Assembly (NCBI GenBank): GCA_033764095.1
Contig: JANRJF010000071.1
Location: 1 to 52,865, forward strand
Length of the DNA stretch: 52,865 bases
Reading direction: 5' to 3'
Source: JBDTMT01 sp033764095
Lineage (GTDB): Bacteria > Desulfobacterota > Binatia > HRBIN30 > CADEER01
The notes under the pieces are model-generated. The model made no database searches, was not told the DNA's origin, and saw only the letters and a list, made by a program, of their open reading frames with translations. Below, piece by piece: positions 15,506 to 24,915 of the stretch (its first letter is position 1; each line of letters starts with the position of its first letter). A program made the translations under genes and the position numbers.

Positions 15506-16906
15506 TCAGTCGCCCGTCACCTCCGCCAGCCGACGCTGCAGAAAGCGGCGCTCGGGCTCGGTGCCGACCAGCTCGAGCGCGCGGCGATAGGCGACGGCGG
15601 CCTCGGCACGGCGGTCGAGTCGCCGCAGCAGGTCCGCCTCGGCCGCCCACAGCAGATGATACGCGTCGAGGCCGCCGCCGGCCTTGAGCTCCGCCAGCGC
15701 CGCCAATCCCACCTCCGGCCCCTGCGCCATGCCGAGCGCGACGGCGCGATTCAGCCGCACCACCGGTGACGGGCGCACCAGCAGCAGCCGATCGTAGAGT
15801 GCGGCGATGCGCCGCCAGTCGGTCTCGGCGGCACTGCGCGCGCGCACATGCTCCGCCGCCAAGGCCGCCTGCAGCACGTAGGGACCCACTTCTGCTTCCC
15901 CCCTTTGCTCTTCCCCCCTTAGACAAAGGGGGGGCAGGGGGGAATTTCGCACTAACCTCGCGCCACCCGCCCGCTCGCCCGCAGCGAGTGTCTGGGAAAT
16001 CCCCCCTGGCCCCCCTTTTTCAAAGGGGGGAAGCAGGAAGGGGGGAAGCAGGGCCAGCCCCTCGGCGATCTGCGCGTGGTTCCACAGCGCGCGGTCCTGG
16101 TCGTCGAGCAGGACGATCTCACCCTCGGCATCGGTGCGGGCGGCGCGGCGGGCGTCGTGCAACAACATCAGCGCCAGCAGGCCGCGCGCCTCGCCGAGCG
16201 CCGGCGTGTCGCCCCAGGCACGCGACAACAGCTCGCAGACCAGGCGGGCGAGGCGGATCGCCTCGCCGCACAGGTCGCCGCGCACCAGCGCGGCGCCGCC
16301 GCTGGCAGCGTAGCCCTCGTTGAATACCAGGTAGATCACCGCCAGCACCGCCTCGAGCCGTTCCGGCAATTGCGCCGGCGGCGGCACGACGTACGGAATG
16401 CGCGCCGCGGCGATCTTGCGCTGCGCGCGCACCAGGCGCTGCGCCATGGTCGCCGGCGCGACCAGGAAGGCGCGCGCGATCTCGTCGGTGGTGAGACCGC
16501 AGAGGGTGCGCAACGCCAGCGCCACCTGCGCCTCCAGCGCCAGCGCCGGATGGCAGCAGGTGAAGATCAGCCGCAGGCGGTCGTCGGGGATGGCGTCGTC
16601 GGTCATCGACTCGGATACGTCGGGTGCGGTCTGCGGCAGCTCGTGCGCCAGCTCGGCGGTGATCTCGCGCAGGCGGCCAGCCCGCCGCAGCGTGTCGATC
16701 GCCTTGTGGCGTGCGCTGCCGATCACCCAGGCGCGCGGGTTGGCCGGCCAGCCCTCCTCCGGCCACTGCTTCCAGGCGGCGGCGAATGCCTCCTGCACCG
16801 CCTCCTCGGCGAGATGGAAGTCGCCGCCGACCAGGCGGATGACGGTCGCCAGGATGCGCGCCCGCTCGGCGCGGTAGAATTCCTCGATGTCCGCGTCACT
16901 CGTCAC
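15506..16906 (-). CDS. ECF42-type RNA polymerase sigma factor (DUF6596) with in-frame repeat insertion
   Basis: 466 residues from a GTG at 16906; the longer frame starts inside another repeat and is rejected. Region sigma-2 (FYRAERARILATVIRLVGG, HLAEEAVQEAF) and sigma-4 (LRTLCGLTTDEIARAF, PATMAQRLVRAQRKI) are followed by the long helical C-terminal domain of the ECF42 group (VLAVIYLVFNEGYAAS; RLNRAVALGMAQG). ECF42 factors lack an anti-sigma factor and are often next to DGPF/YCII proteins; none is seen here. Between EGLALL and VGPYVLQAALAAEH the usual ~10-residue link is replaced by about 50 residues (LPPFLLPPFEKGGPGGI...) encoded by a palindromic repeat at 15894-16050. The reading frame is preserved. 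Confidence 0.88.
   Translation of the reverse strand: MTSDADIEEFYRAERARILATVIRLVGGDFHLAEEAVQEAFAAAWKQWPEEGWPANPRAWVIGSARHKAIDTLRRAGRLREITAELAHELPQTAPDVSESMTDDAIPDDRLRLIFTCCHPALALEAQVALALRTLCGLTTDEIARAFLVAPATMAQRLVRAQRKIAAARIPYVVPPPAQLPERLEAVLAVIYLVFNEGYAASGGAALVRGDLCGEAIRLARLVCELLSRAWGDTPALGEARGLLALMLLHDARRAARTDAEGEIVLLDDQDRALWNHAQIAEGLALLPPFLLPPFEKGGPGGISQTLAAGERAGGARLVRNSPLPPLCLRGEEQRGEAEVGPYVLQAALAAEHVRARSAAETDWRRIAALYDRLLLVRPSPVVRLNRAVALGMAQGPEVGLAALAELKAGGGLDAYHLLWAAEADLLRRLDRRAEAAVAYRRALELVGTEPERRFLQRRLAEVTGD
15894..16050. repeat. Palindromic CTTCCCCCCTTT repeat inserted in the sigma-factor gene
   Basis: Clusters of C-rich and G-rich tracts (15896-15953 and 15999-16048) form nested inverted repeats such as CCCCCTTTTTCAAAGGGGGG. 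Translated on the minus strand, they read LPPFEKGGPGGI and SPLPPLCLRGEE. The insertion keeps the frame and falls in a loop of the C-terminal domain. Confidence 0.85.
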
Positions 16907-16913
16907 GCCATCG

Positions 16914-16946
16914 TTCTTCACCACAACGACACCACGGCACAACGGC
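16914..16946. repeat. Single arm of the CACAACGACAC repeat family
   Basis: TTCTTCACCACAACGACACC and following bases match the left arm of the hairpin at 36414-36480. A full partner arm is not seen here. It overlaps the divergent control region between the sigma-factor and topoisomerase genes. Confidence 0.7.
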
Positions 16947-17132
16947 CGGCGTGGTGATTCTGGTCACCGATGGATCGAACGATACCGGCGGTATTCGACA
17001 CGCGCCCTGGGGTGGCACCGGCGCGGCGCATGTGGCACGGTCGCGGGCGCTGACAGCGGAGGAGGAGCGGAGCAGGCGAGGGTCGGCGACCATCCAGTCC
17101 CCGGCGCCGTCGGGCGTCCCGAACAGATCACC

Positions 17133-19027
<1,895 letters not shown>

Positions 19028-19031
<4 letters not shown>

Positions 19032-20266
19032 GCGGCGCTGCGATGCCCGGCGACCTGGAGCGGCGATCACGCCTCGATCATGAGTCTGCCGACGGCAGCG
19101 CGTGCGAGCTCCGCCGCCGCGTCCTCATCGTCCAGCCCTACCTGAACCCGCGCGGCGGCAGCAGCGCGGTCGCCGCGTGGATCGTCGAGGCACTGCGCGA
19201 CCCACATCACGTCACGCTGCTCACCTGGCAGCGCCCCGATTTTGCCGCCGTCGATCGCAGCTTCGACACCCGCCTGGCGACCGGCGGTTTCACCTGCGTG
19301 CTCGGCCCGCCGCGCCTGCACGGCTGGCTCGAACGCGTGCCGCTGAAGCTCGACCTGCTCAAGGACTCGTGCCTGGTGCAGCACGCGCGCCGTCTGGCGC
19401 CGTCGTTTGATGTCGTGATCAGCGCCAACAACGAGCACGACCTCGGCCGCCCGGCGATTCAGTACGTGCACTATCCGCGCTTCGAGGCGCTGCGCCCGGC
19501 ACGCGAGCGCAGCGCCTGGTATCAGGGCGCGCTGGCTGTCCGTGGCTACCGCCGGGCGGTGTCGGCGCTGACCCGCACTCGCCCGGCGCGCCTGCGCGCC
19601 AACCGGACGCTGACCAACTCGGACTGGGTCGGCGAGCGCTATCGGGACGTGCACGGCGGAACGCCCGAGACCCTCAACCCGCCGGCGCCGGGGACATTTC
19701 CCGAACGCGCGTGGTCGGCGCGCGCCGACGGCATCGTCTGCATCGGCCGGCTGGCGGCCGAGAAGCGGCTGGAGGTGGTCGTCGACGCGGTCGAGCGCGT
19801 ACGCGCGCGCGGCTTCGACCTGCGCCTGCGGCTCATCGGCACGCCGGACCGATCCGGCTACGCCACCACCGTCCGCCGCCTGGTCGCGGCGCGCCCCGCC
19901 TGGGCAACGCTGCACGAGGGACTGTCGCGCGCGGCACTCTGCGCGTTGGTCGCTGGGCAGCGCTACGGCATCCACGCCATGCCGGACGAGCACTTCGGCA
20001 TCGCGGTGGCGGAGATGCTGCGCGGCGGCTGCATCCCGTTCGTGCCCGCCAGCGGCGGACCCGCCGAGATCGTCGGCCGCGATCCGCGCCTGCTGTTCCG
20101 CGACGCCGGCGAGGCGGCCGACCGGATCGCCGCGGTGATGGCGGACGACACCCTACAGGCCAGCCTGCGCAGCGCCCTCGCCGCGCGGCGCGAGCGGTTC
20201 ACGCCCGAGCACTTCGTCCACCGCCTGCGCGCGATCGTCGCGCAGTTCGATCCCGACCACCCGTAG
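19028..20266 (+). CDS. Glycosyltransferase, GT4-like (GT-B fold)
   Basis: 412 residues if the GTG overlapping the topoisomerase stop (GTGA) is used; an ATG 15 bases later is an alternative. The N-terminal half contains the RVLIVQPYLNPRGGSSAVAA acceptor-domain motif. The C-terminal half has the retaining GT4-like elements: IGRLAAEKRLEVVVDAVERV, a LRLIGTPD strand and the EHFGIAVAEMLRGGCIPFV donor-binding motif with its conserved Glu. It transfers a sugar from a nucleotide donor, probably in envelope polysaccharide or glycolipid synthesis. It is followed after 3 bases by a GT2 enzyme, so the two probably work together. Confidence 0.85.
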
Positions 20267-20269
20267 GCG

Positions 20270-21013
20270 ATGCCGGTCCCGTCGCGCCTCACCGTCGTGC
20301 TGCCGGCGTACAACGAGGCGGCCAACCTGCCGCCGTTGCTGGCGCAGCTCGGTGCCGCCCTCGACGGGCTCGGGCGCCCGGCGCGGGTGGTGGTGGTGGA
20401 CGACGGCAGCAGCGACGGCAGCGGCGCGGTCGCGGTCGCACACGCCGGGGCGCTGCAGCTGGAGGTCCTGCGCCACCCGACCAATCAGGGACTCGGCAGC
20501 GCGCTGCGCGACGGCCTCGCGCAGGCGATCGCGTCGGCCGCCGACGACGACATCGCACTGGTGATGGATGCCGACGACAGCCATCCGCCGGCGCTGATCG
20601 CCGCGCTGGTGGCGGCGATCGATGCCGGCGCCGACGTCGCGGTGGCCTCGCGCTTCCGCCGCGGTGCCCGGTTGGTCGGCATCCCGCCGTTGCGCCGGCT
20701 GCTCGCGCAGGGTGCCGCGCTGCTGCTCGCCGCCCTGGCGCCGGTGCCCGGCGTGCGCGACGTCACCGGCGGTTTTCGCGCCTACCGCGTCGGCGCGCTG
20801 CGCCGCGCCGCCGCGACGCGCGGCGGCAGCCTGGTCGATGTCGACGGCTTCGCCTGCATGGTCGATCTCCTGCTGGCGCTGCACGCCAGCGGCGCGCGCT
20901 GCGTCGAGATCCCGATCGAGCTGCGATACGATCGCAAGCGCGGCCCGAGCAAGCTACCGGTGTGGCCGACCGTGCGCGACACGCTGCGCGTCGCCTGGCG
21001 GGCACGGCGCTGA
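20270..21013 (+). CDS. GT2 glycosyltransferase (polyprenyl-phosphate-mannose synthase-like)
   Basis: 247 residues with a GT-A fold: VVLPAYNEAANLPPLL at the start, VVVDDGSSDGS for nucleotide binding, the metal-binding VMDADDSHPP (DxD-like) and a VTGGFRAYRV motif. It has no C-terminal membrane pair, so it resembles the soluble Dpm1/DPMS class that loads a sugar on polyprenyl phosphate. It lies in the same operon as the GT4-like enzyme (3-base gap), which supports a shared glycolipid or glycan pathway. A long AT-containing hairpin follows. Confidence 0.87.
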   Translation: MPVPSRLTVVLPAYNEAANLPPLLAQLGAALDGLGRPARVVVVDDGSSDGSGAVAVAHAGALQLEVLRHPTNQGLGSALRDGLAQAIASAADDDIALVMDADDSHPPALIAALVAAIDAGADVAVASRFRRGARLVGIPPLRRLLAQGAALLLAALAPVPGVRDVTGGFRAYRVGALRRAAATRGGSLVDVDGFACMVDLLLALHASGARCVEIPIELRYDRKRGPSKLPVWPTVRDTLRVAWRARR

Positions 21014-21019
21014 AACGGG

Positions 21020-21183
21020 GCGCTGGCCACGGATTACACCGATACGTTTTGATTCTAATTACACGGATAGGGCGATGGAGAAGGAACTTTTGGATCCGTT
21101 GTTAAGAAACCCCAATGATCTCGATCGCAGTATCCGTGTAATGAAAATTCAAAACATATCTGTGTAATCCGTGGCCAAAGCGC
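21020..21183. repeat. Long hairpin repeat, GGATTACACGGAT family
   Basis: Arms of about 50 bases (21020-21069 and 21131-21183) are imperfect reverse complements, both ending in GGCCACGGATTACAC-type sequence, around a ~61-base loop. It is far richer in A+T than its surroundings, lies between convergent genes and could act as a bidirectional terminator. Confidence 0.9.
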
Positions 21184-21219
21184 GGCGATCCGTGGCCAAC
21201 GCCCGATGATCGACGCCGC

Positions 21220-21999
21220 TCACTTGCCCAGCAGGAAGCGCGTGCCGAGCGTGGTCGCGACGCGGGTGAGCTCCTCGGCAAGCCCGGTGCAGCCGGCGGC
21301 GGGCGGGGTGTCGGCGCAGGGCTTCTCGCCGTCCACCTGCACGACCACGGCGTAGCGCGAGCCCGGCGCGGTGGCGATGGCGGTGTAGAACAGCACCAGC
21401 CCGCGCCCGCGCAGCAGCACCGGGAAGTAGTCGATGGTCAGGCCGTCGCGCTGCTCGACCTGCGGCGGCAGGCCGGCCATGCGCGTGTCGGCCGTCACCC
21501 CGACGAACGGCACCGCGGCGGCGAGCAGCTGCTTGGCGGTGCAGAGCTGCGCGTCGGTGAGCTCGCTGGTGCGGTCGCAGAGACCGACCCGCAGGCGGCC
21601 GACCAGCTTGCCCTCGCGCACCATCGGCAGGCCGACGCGCAGCGCGCAGTCGGCGACCACGACGGGCAGCTGATCGGCGGGCTTGCCGGTCCCCTTCACC
21701 AGATCCTGGCCGAGCGCGAACGGCGCGTTGTGGCGGTCCCTCGCCACGATGCGTCCGAGCCTGAGCGTCGTCGCCGCCTGCACGGCCGCCTCGAGCTGCT
21801 CCTCGGTGACGCCGCCGAGGCCGCGCACACCGGCCGGCGCCGGGGCGTTCGGACCGTCGCAGCCGTAGCCGGTCGGCGTCGGTTGCGGCGTCACTGGCGT
21901 CGATATCGGCGTGGCCGGCGTCGACTCGCCATGCGCCATGCCGGCGGTCAGCAGGAGCGCCAGTACCACCAACAGGCGCGGGGCCGTTCGGGTTCCCAT
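21220..21999 (-). CDS. Hypothetical secreted protein
   Basis: 259 residues from the ATG at 21999; a GTG 18 bases upstream is also possible and neither has a clear ribosome-binding site. A signal peptide (TAPRLLVVLALLLTAGMAHG) is followed by a short Thr-Pro linker and then a ~200-residue domain with six cysteines, probably disulphide-bonded in the periplasm. I recognise no family. The Thr-Pro linker style matches other exported proteins in the window. It is convergent with the GT2 gene across the long AT-containing hairpin. Confidence 0.6.
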   Translation of the reverse strand: MGTRTAPRLLVVLALLLTAGMAHGESTPATPISTPVTPQPTPTGYGCDGPNAPAPAGVRGLGGVTEEQLEAAVQAATTLRLGRIVARDRHNAPFALGQDLVKGTGKPADQLPVVVADCALRVGLPMVREGKLVGRLRVGLCDRTSELTDAQLCTAKQLLAAAVPFVGVTADTRMAGLPPQVEQRDGLTIDYFPVLLRGRGLVLFYTAIATAPGSRYAVVVQVDGEKPCADTPPAAGCTGLAEELTRVATTLGTRFLLGK

Positions 22000-22084
22000 C
22001 GCATCGAACGTACTCACGGCGTCATGAAAACGAAAGCTGGTTGGGCTCAGGGTGGGCTCCGTGCCCCATCACACGCTCTGGGTC

Positions 22085-22174
22085 GCCGGCCAGGCCTCGT
22101 GTCGGCCGGCGGTGCACCAGCGCCGCCGCCGCCCCGCTGGCGCTGCTCCGCAGCGCGACACGAGGTCGGCCGGC
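22085..22174. repeat. GC-rich nested inverted repeat
   Basis: GCCGGCC...CTCGTGTCGG (22085-22105) pairs with CGACACGAGGTCGGCCGGC (22156-22174), and an inner CCAGCG/CGCTGG stem sits in the loop. It lies in the 255-base divergent region between the secreted protein and the zinc-ribbon protein. Unlike most hairpins here, its arms are not tandem repeats. Confidence 0.65.
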
Positions 22175-22254
22175 TACCCAGGAGGTTCGGCGACCAGATC
22201 TCACCGGCGGGCAACCGCTTGCGGCGGGCGCAGCCGGCGTAATAACGGCCCGGC

Positions 22255-22896
22255 ATGAGCCGCGACTTCCAGCACTGCCCGGACTGCCAGCAGGAGTACG
22301 TCGCCGGAATTGCCGCCTGCGTCGACTGCGGCCAGCCGCTGCAGCCCGGTCCGCTGGCGCGCTTCGAGCGCGGCGCGGCGCCGGCCGCGCCACGCACCGG
22401 CGCCACGGCTGCCGCCGGCGCAGCGGCCGATGGCGACGTGTTCGTGGTCGAGCTGCCCGGCATCGAAGCGCACGAGGCGGTGCAGGCGCTGCTGATGGAG
22501 AAGATCGCCTGCCGCGCCACCTGCACGGGCCTGGAGAAGCGTTACAGCGAAGCGAGCCCACCGCAGGGCGCGCTCGCCACCTCGCTGCCGGTGTCGATCT
22601 TCGTCGCCGCCGAGCATGTCGAGGCGGCGCAGGAGATCATCGACTCGCTCAAGACCGGCGATCTGATCGGCGAGCAGTGGAGCGCCGCGCCGCACCCGGA
22701 CGAGGTCGAGGCTGCTGCCGAAGACGACTTCGAGCCGCTGCCGATCGAGCCCGGGCCCACGCTGGCTGCCCCCGAGCCGCAGCCCGACCTCGCCGATCTC
22801 GCCCCGGCCGCGCAGAGCACCTCGGGCCGCACCATCGTCCTGTTGATCGTCGTCGCGGTCATCGTCGGACTGGTCTTCGCCCTCGCACGACAGTGA
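22255..22896 (+). CDS. Zinc-ribbon, C-terminally membrane-anchored protein
   Basis: 213 residues. The N terminus has a zinc ribbon (HCPDCQQEY...CVDCGQPL). The middle (~60-140) looks like a DUF2007-type signal-transducing domain (VFVVELPGIEAHEAVQALLMEK...SIFVAAEHVEAAQEII), which is often found with such ribbons. An acidic Pro/Ala linker leads to one C-terminal membrane helix (TIVLLIVVAVIVGLVFALA), giving a tail-anchored arrangement with the ribbon in the cytoplasm. The function is unknown. The next gene starts inside its stop codon (GTGA), so the two are translationally coupled. Confidence 0.7.
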   Translation: MSRDFQHCPDCQQEYVAGIAACVDCGQPLQPGPLARFERGAAPAAPRTGATAAAGAAADGDVFVVELPGIEAHEAVQALLMEKIACRATCTGLEKRYSEASPPQGALATSLPVSIFVAAEHVEAAQEIIDSLKTGDLIGEQWSAAPHPDEVEAAAEDDFEPLPIEPGPTLAAPEPQPDLADLAPAAQSTSGRTIVLLIVVAVIVGLVFALARQ

Positions 22897-24767
22897 GCGC
22901 CCCGGCTCTCGGGCGGCACGGTCGCCTGCCGCTGCTCGCCGCGCTGCTGCTGCTGTGCGGCTGCGCCGCGCCGTTCGGCGTCAAGCACACCTCGCCGAAA
23001 GCGGTCTACCGCACGCTGCACGCCAACGTGCTGTCGAGCGGCAAGCTGAGCAACGAGACGCAGATCATGCTGCGGCAACACGAGATGACCGAGGTGTTCG
23101 CCGACAATCCCGACTCGGCGTTGACCTTCCTGCGCGGCCAGCTGCAGGCCGGCGTGCTGCAGGGTGACGACCTGTTCGCGCTCGCCGAGCTGTCGCTGCA
23201 CCGCGCCGAGCGCGGCGGCGGCAAGCCGCACTTTCTCGCCGCCGCCGCCTACGCCTACGCGTTCCTCTTCCCCGAGCCGCCGTACGCCGGGCCGGACTGC
23301 TACGACCCGCGCCTGAACGAGGCGATGGACCTCTACGACCGCGCCGTCATCGAGGCCTTCCGCGCGCCGAGCCGCACCCGCGTGGTGCCGGCGGCGGGCA
23401 GCTATCCGCTGCCCTGGGGCACCATGGCGGTGAGCTTCGACCCCGAGCAGTTGCGCTGGGGCGATCGCGAGCTGGTGCGCTTCGTCCCCGCCACCGAGCT
23501 GGAGGTGGTCGGCTTCCGCAACCGTTACCGGCAGGCCGGCATCGGCGCGCCGCTCGCCGCCGCCACCGTCGCCAAGGGGCCGATACCGGAGAACACGTTC
23601 GCGGTCGGGCCCTACGTGCGCGTGCCGGTGACGCTGCTGCTGCGCATCCCCGACCCGCGCGCGCAGATCGTCGGTCCGACGATCGATGCGCGCCTCGACC
23701 TCTACCCGGCCACCGCTGCGCGCGCGACCGAGATCGGCGGCCGCCAGGTGCCGCTGGCGCAGGAGCCGACCGCGGCGCTGGCGCTGTCGCTGACCGAAGC
23801 GCGCCCCTGGGCCAGCGAGCTCGGCCGCTTCCTCGGCCAGGTGCTGCCGGTCGGCCCGAGCAAGACGATGCTGGGCGGACGCGAGCCGCACCGCCGCGGC
23901 CGCATCCCGGTGGTGTTCGTGCACGGCACGGCGTCGAACTTCAGCGTCTGGGCCAACATGGTCAACGACCTCGACACCGACCCGGAGATCCGCGAGCGCT
24001 TCGAGTTCTGGTTCTTCCGCTACGACAGCGGCCAGCCGATCATATATTCGGCGATGCAGCTGCGCCGCGCGCTGAAGGAGACGGTCGGCGCCATGCAGGC
24101 GGTCGATCCCGATCCCTGCCTGGACGACATGGTGGTGATCGGCCACAGCCAGGGCGGGCTGCTGACCAAGCTCACCGCCGTCCATTCCGGCGACGCGTTC
24201 TGGCGCAACCTGAGCGACAAGCCGTTCGAGGCGGAGAAGCTCTCCGACCGAACGCGCGCCGCGCTGCAGGAGCTGTTCTTCGTCGAGCCGTTGCCGTTCG
24301 TGCGCCGCGTCGTCTTCATTGCGACGCCGCACCGCGGCAGCTACCTCGCCAGCCCGGATCTCGTCCGCCGCCTGGCGCAGAAGCTGATCACCATGCCGAA
24401 GTCGTTGATGAGCCTGGCCACCGATTTCGCCGGCACCGACGTCATCCGCAAGGCGAACCTGCAGACCATGCCGACCGCGATCGACAACATGTCGCCCAGC
24501 CACCCGTTCATCCTCAGCATCTCCAAGATCCCGGTCGCGCCCGGCGTCCACGCGCACTCGATCGTCGGCGTCACCGGCCGCGGCCCCAACGAGGACCTGG
24601 ACGACGGAGTCGTGAAGTACACCAGCGCCCATCTCGACGACGTCGAGTCGGAGATCGTCGTGCGCTCCGGCCACTCGATGCAGGCGCACCCGCAGGTGGT
24701 GGCGGAGATCGCGCGCATTCTGCATCTGCATCTGCTCCAGTCGCCGTGTCCGAATCGGGCTGACTGA
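22893..24767 (+). CDS. Alpha/beta-hydrolase (lipase-like) lipoprotein
   Basis: 624 residues. The GTG start overlaps the upstream stop by 4 bases. The signal peptide ends in LLLLCGC, a lipobox, so the protein is probably lipid-anchored. The first ~330 residues are a beta-rich region of no recognised family. An alpha/beta-hydrolase domain follows: oxyanion region VVFVHGTASNFSVW, nucleophile elbow GHSQGG with S419, and a C-terminal His in VRSGHSMQAHP as likely catalytic base. It resembles large PGAP1/lipase-type hydrolases. The substrate could be a lipid or an ester at the outer membrane. The partner zinc-ribbon protein may regulate or help it, which is inference. Confidence 0.82.
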   Translation: MSAPALGRHGRLPLLAALLLLCGCAAPFGVKHTSPKAVYRTLHANVLSSGKLSNETQIMLRQHEMTEVFADNPDSALTFLRGQLQAGVLQGDDLFALAELSLHRAERGGGKPHFLAAAAYAYAFLFPEPPYAGPDCYDPRLNEAMDLYDRAVIEAFRAPSRTRVVPAAGSYPLPWGTMAVSFDPEQLRWGDRELVRFVPATELEVVGFRNRYRQAGIGAPLAAATVAKGPIPENTFAVGPYVRVPVTLLLRIPDPRAQIVGPTIDARLDLYPATAARATEIGGRQVPLAQEPTAALALSLTEARPWASELGRFLGQVLPVGPSKTMLGGREPHRRGRIPVVFVHGTASNFSVWANMVNDLDTDPEIRERFEFWFFRYDSGQPIIYSAMQLRRALKETVGAMQAVDPDPCLDDMVVIGHSQGGLLTKLTAVHSGDAFWRNLSDKPFEAEKLSDRTRAALQELFFVEPLPFVRRVVFIATPHRGSYLASPDLVRRLAQKLITMPKSLMSLATDFAGTDVIRKANLQTMPTAIDNMSPSHPFILSISKIPVAPGVHAHSIVGVTGRGPNEDLDDGVVKYTSAHLDDVESEIVVRSGHSMQAHPQVVAEIARILHLHLLQSPCPNRAD

Positions 24768-24915
24768 TTCGCGGAGGCGGGCGCGGGCACTCGCATCGCA
24801 TCAGTCTGCGGACAGACCGATCCGATGCGGCCCCGCTCCGCGGCCCTCGCCCGCCGGCTCGCTCAGCCCCGCGGCGTAGCACCGCACGCGCATCTGTGGT
24901 TCTCTCCGCCGCTGC

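Noticed and set aside
20622..21167. 181-codon frame running out of the GT2 gene into the long hairpin
   Set aside because: Most of it is out of frame with the conserved GT2 protein, and its end is translated repeat.
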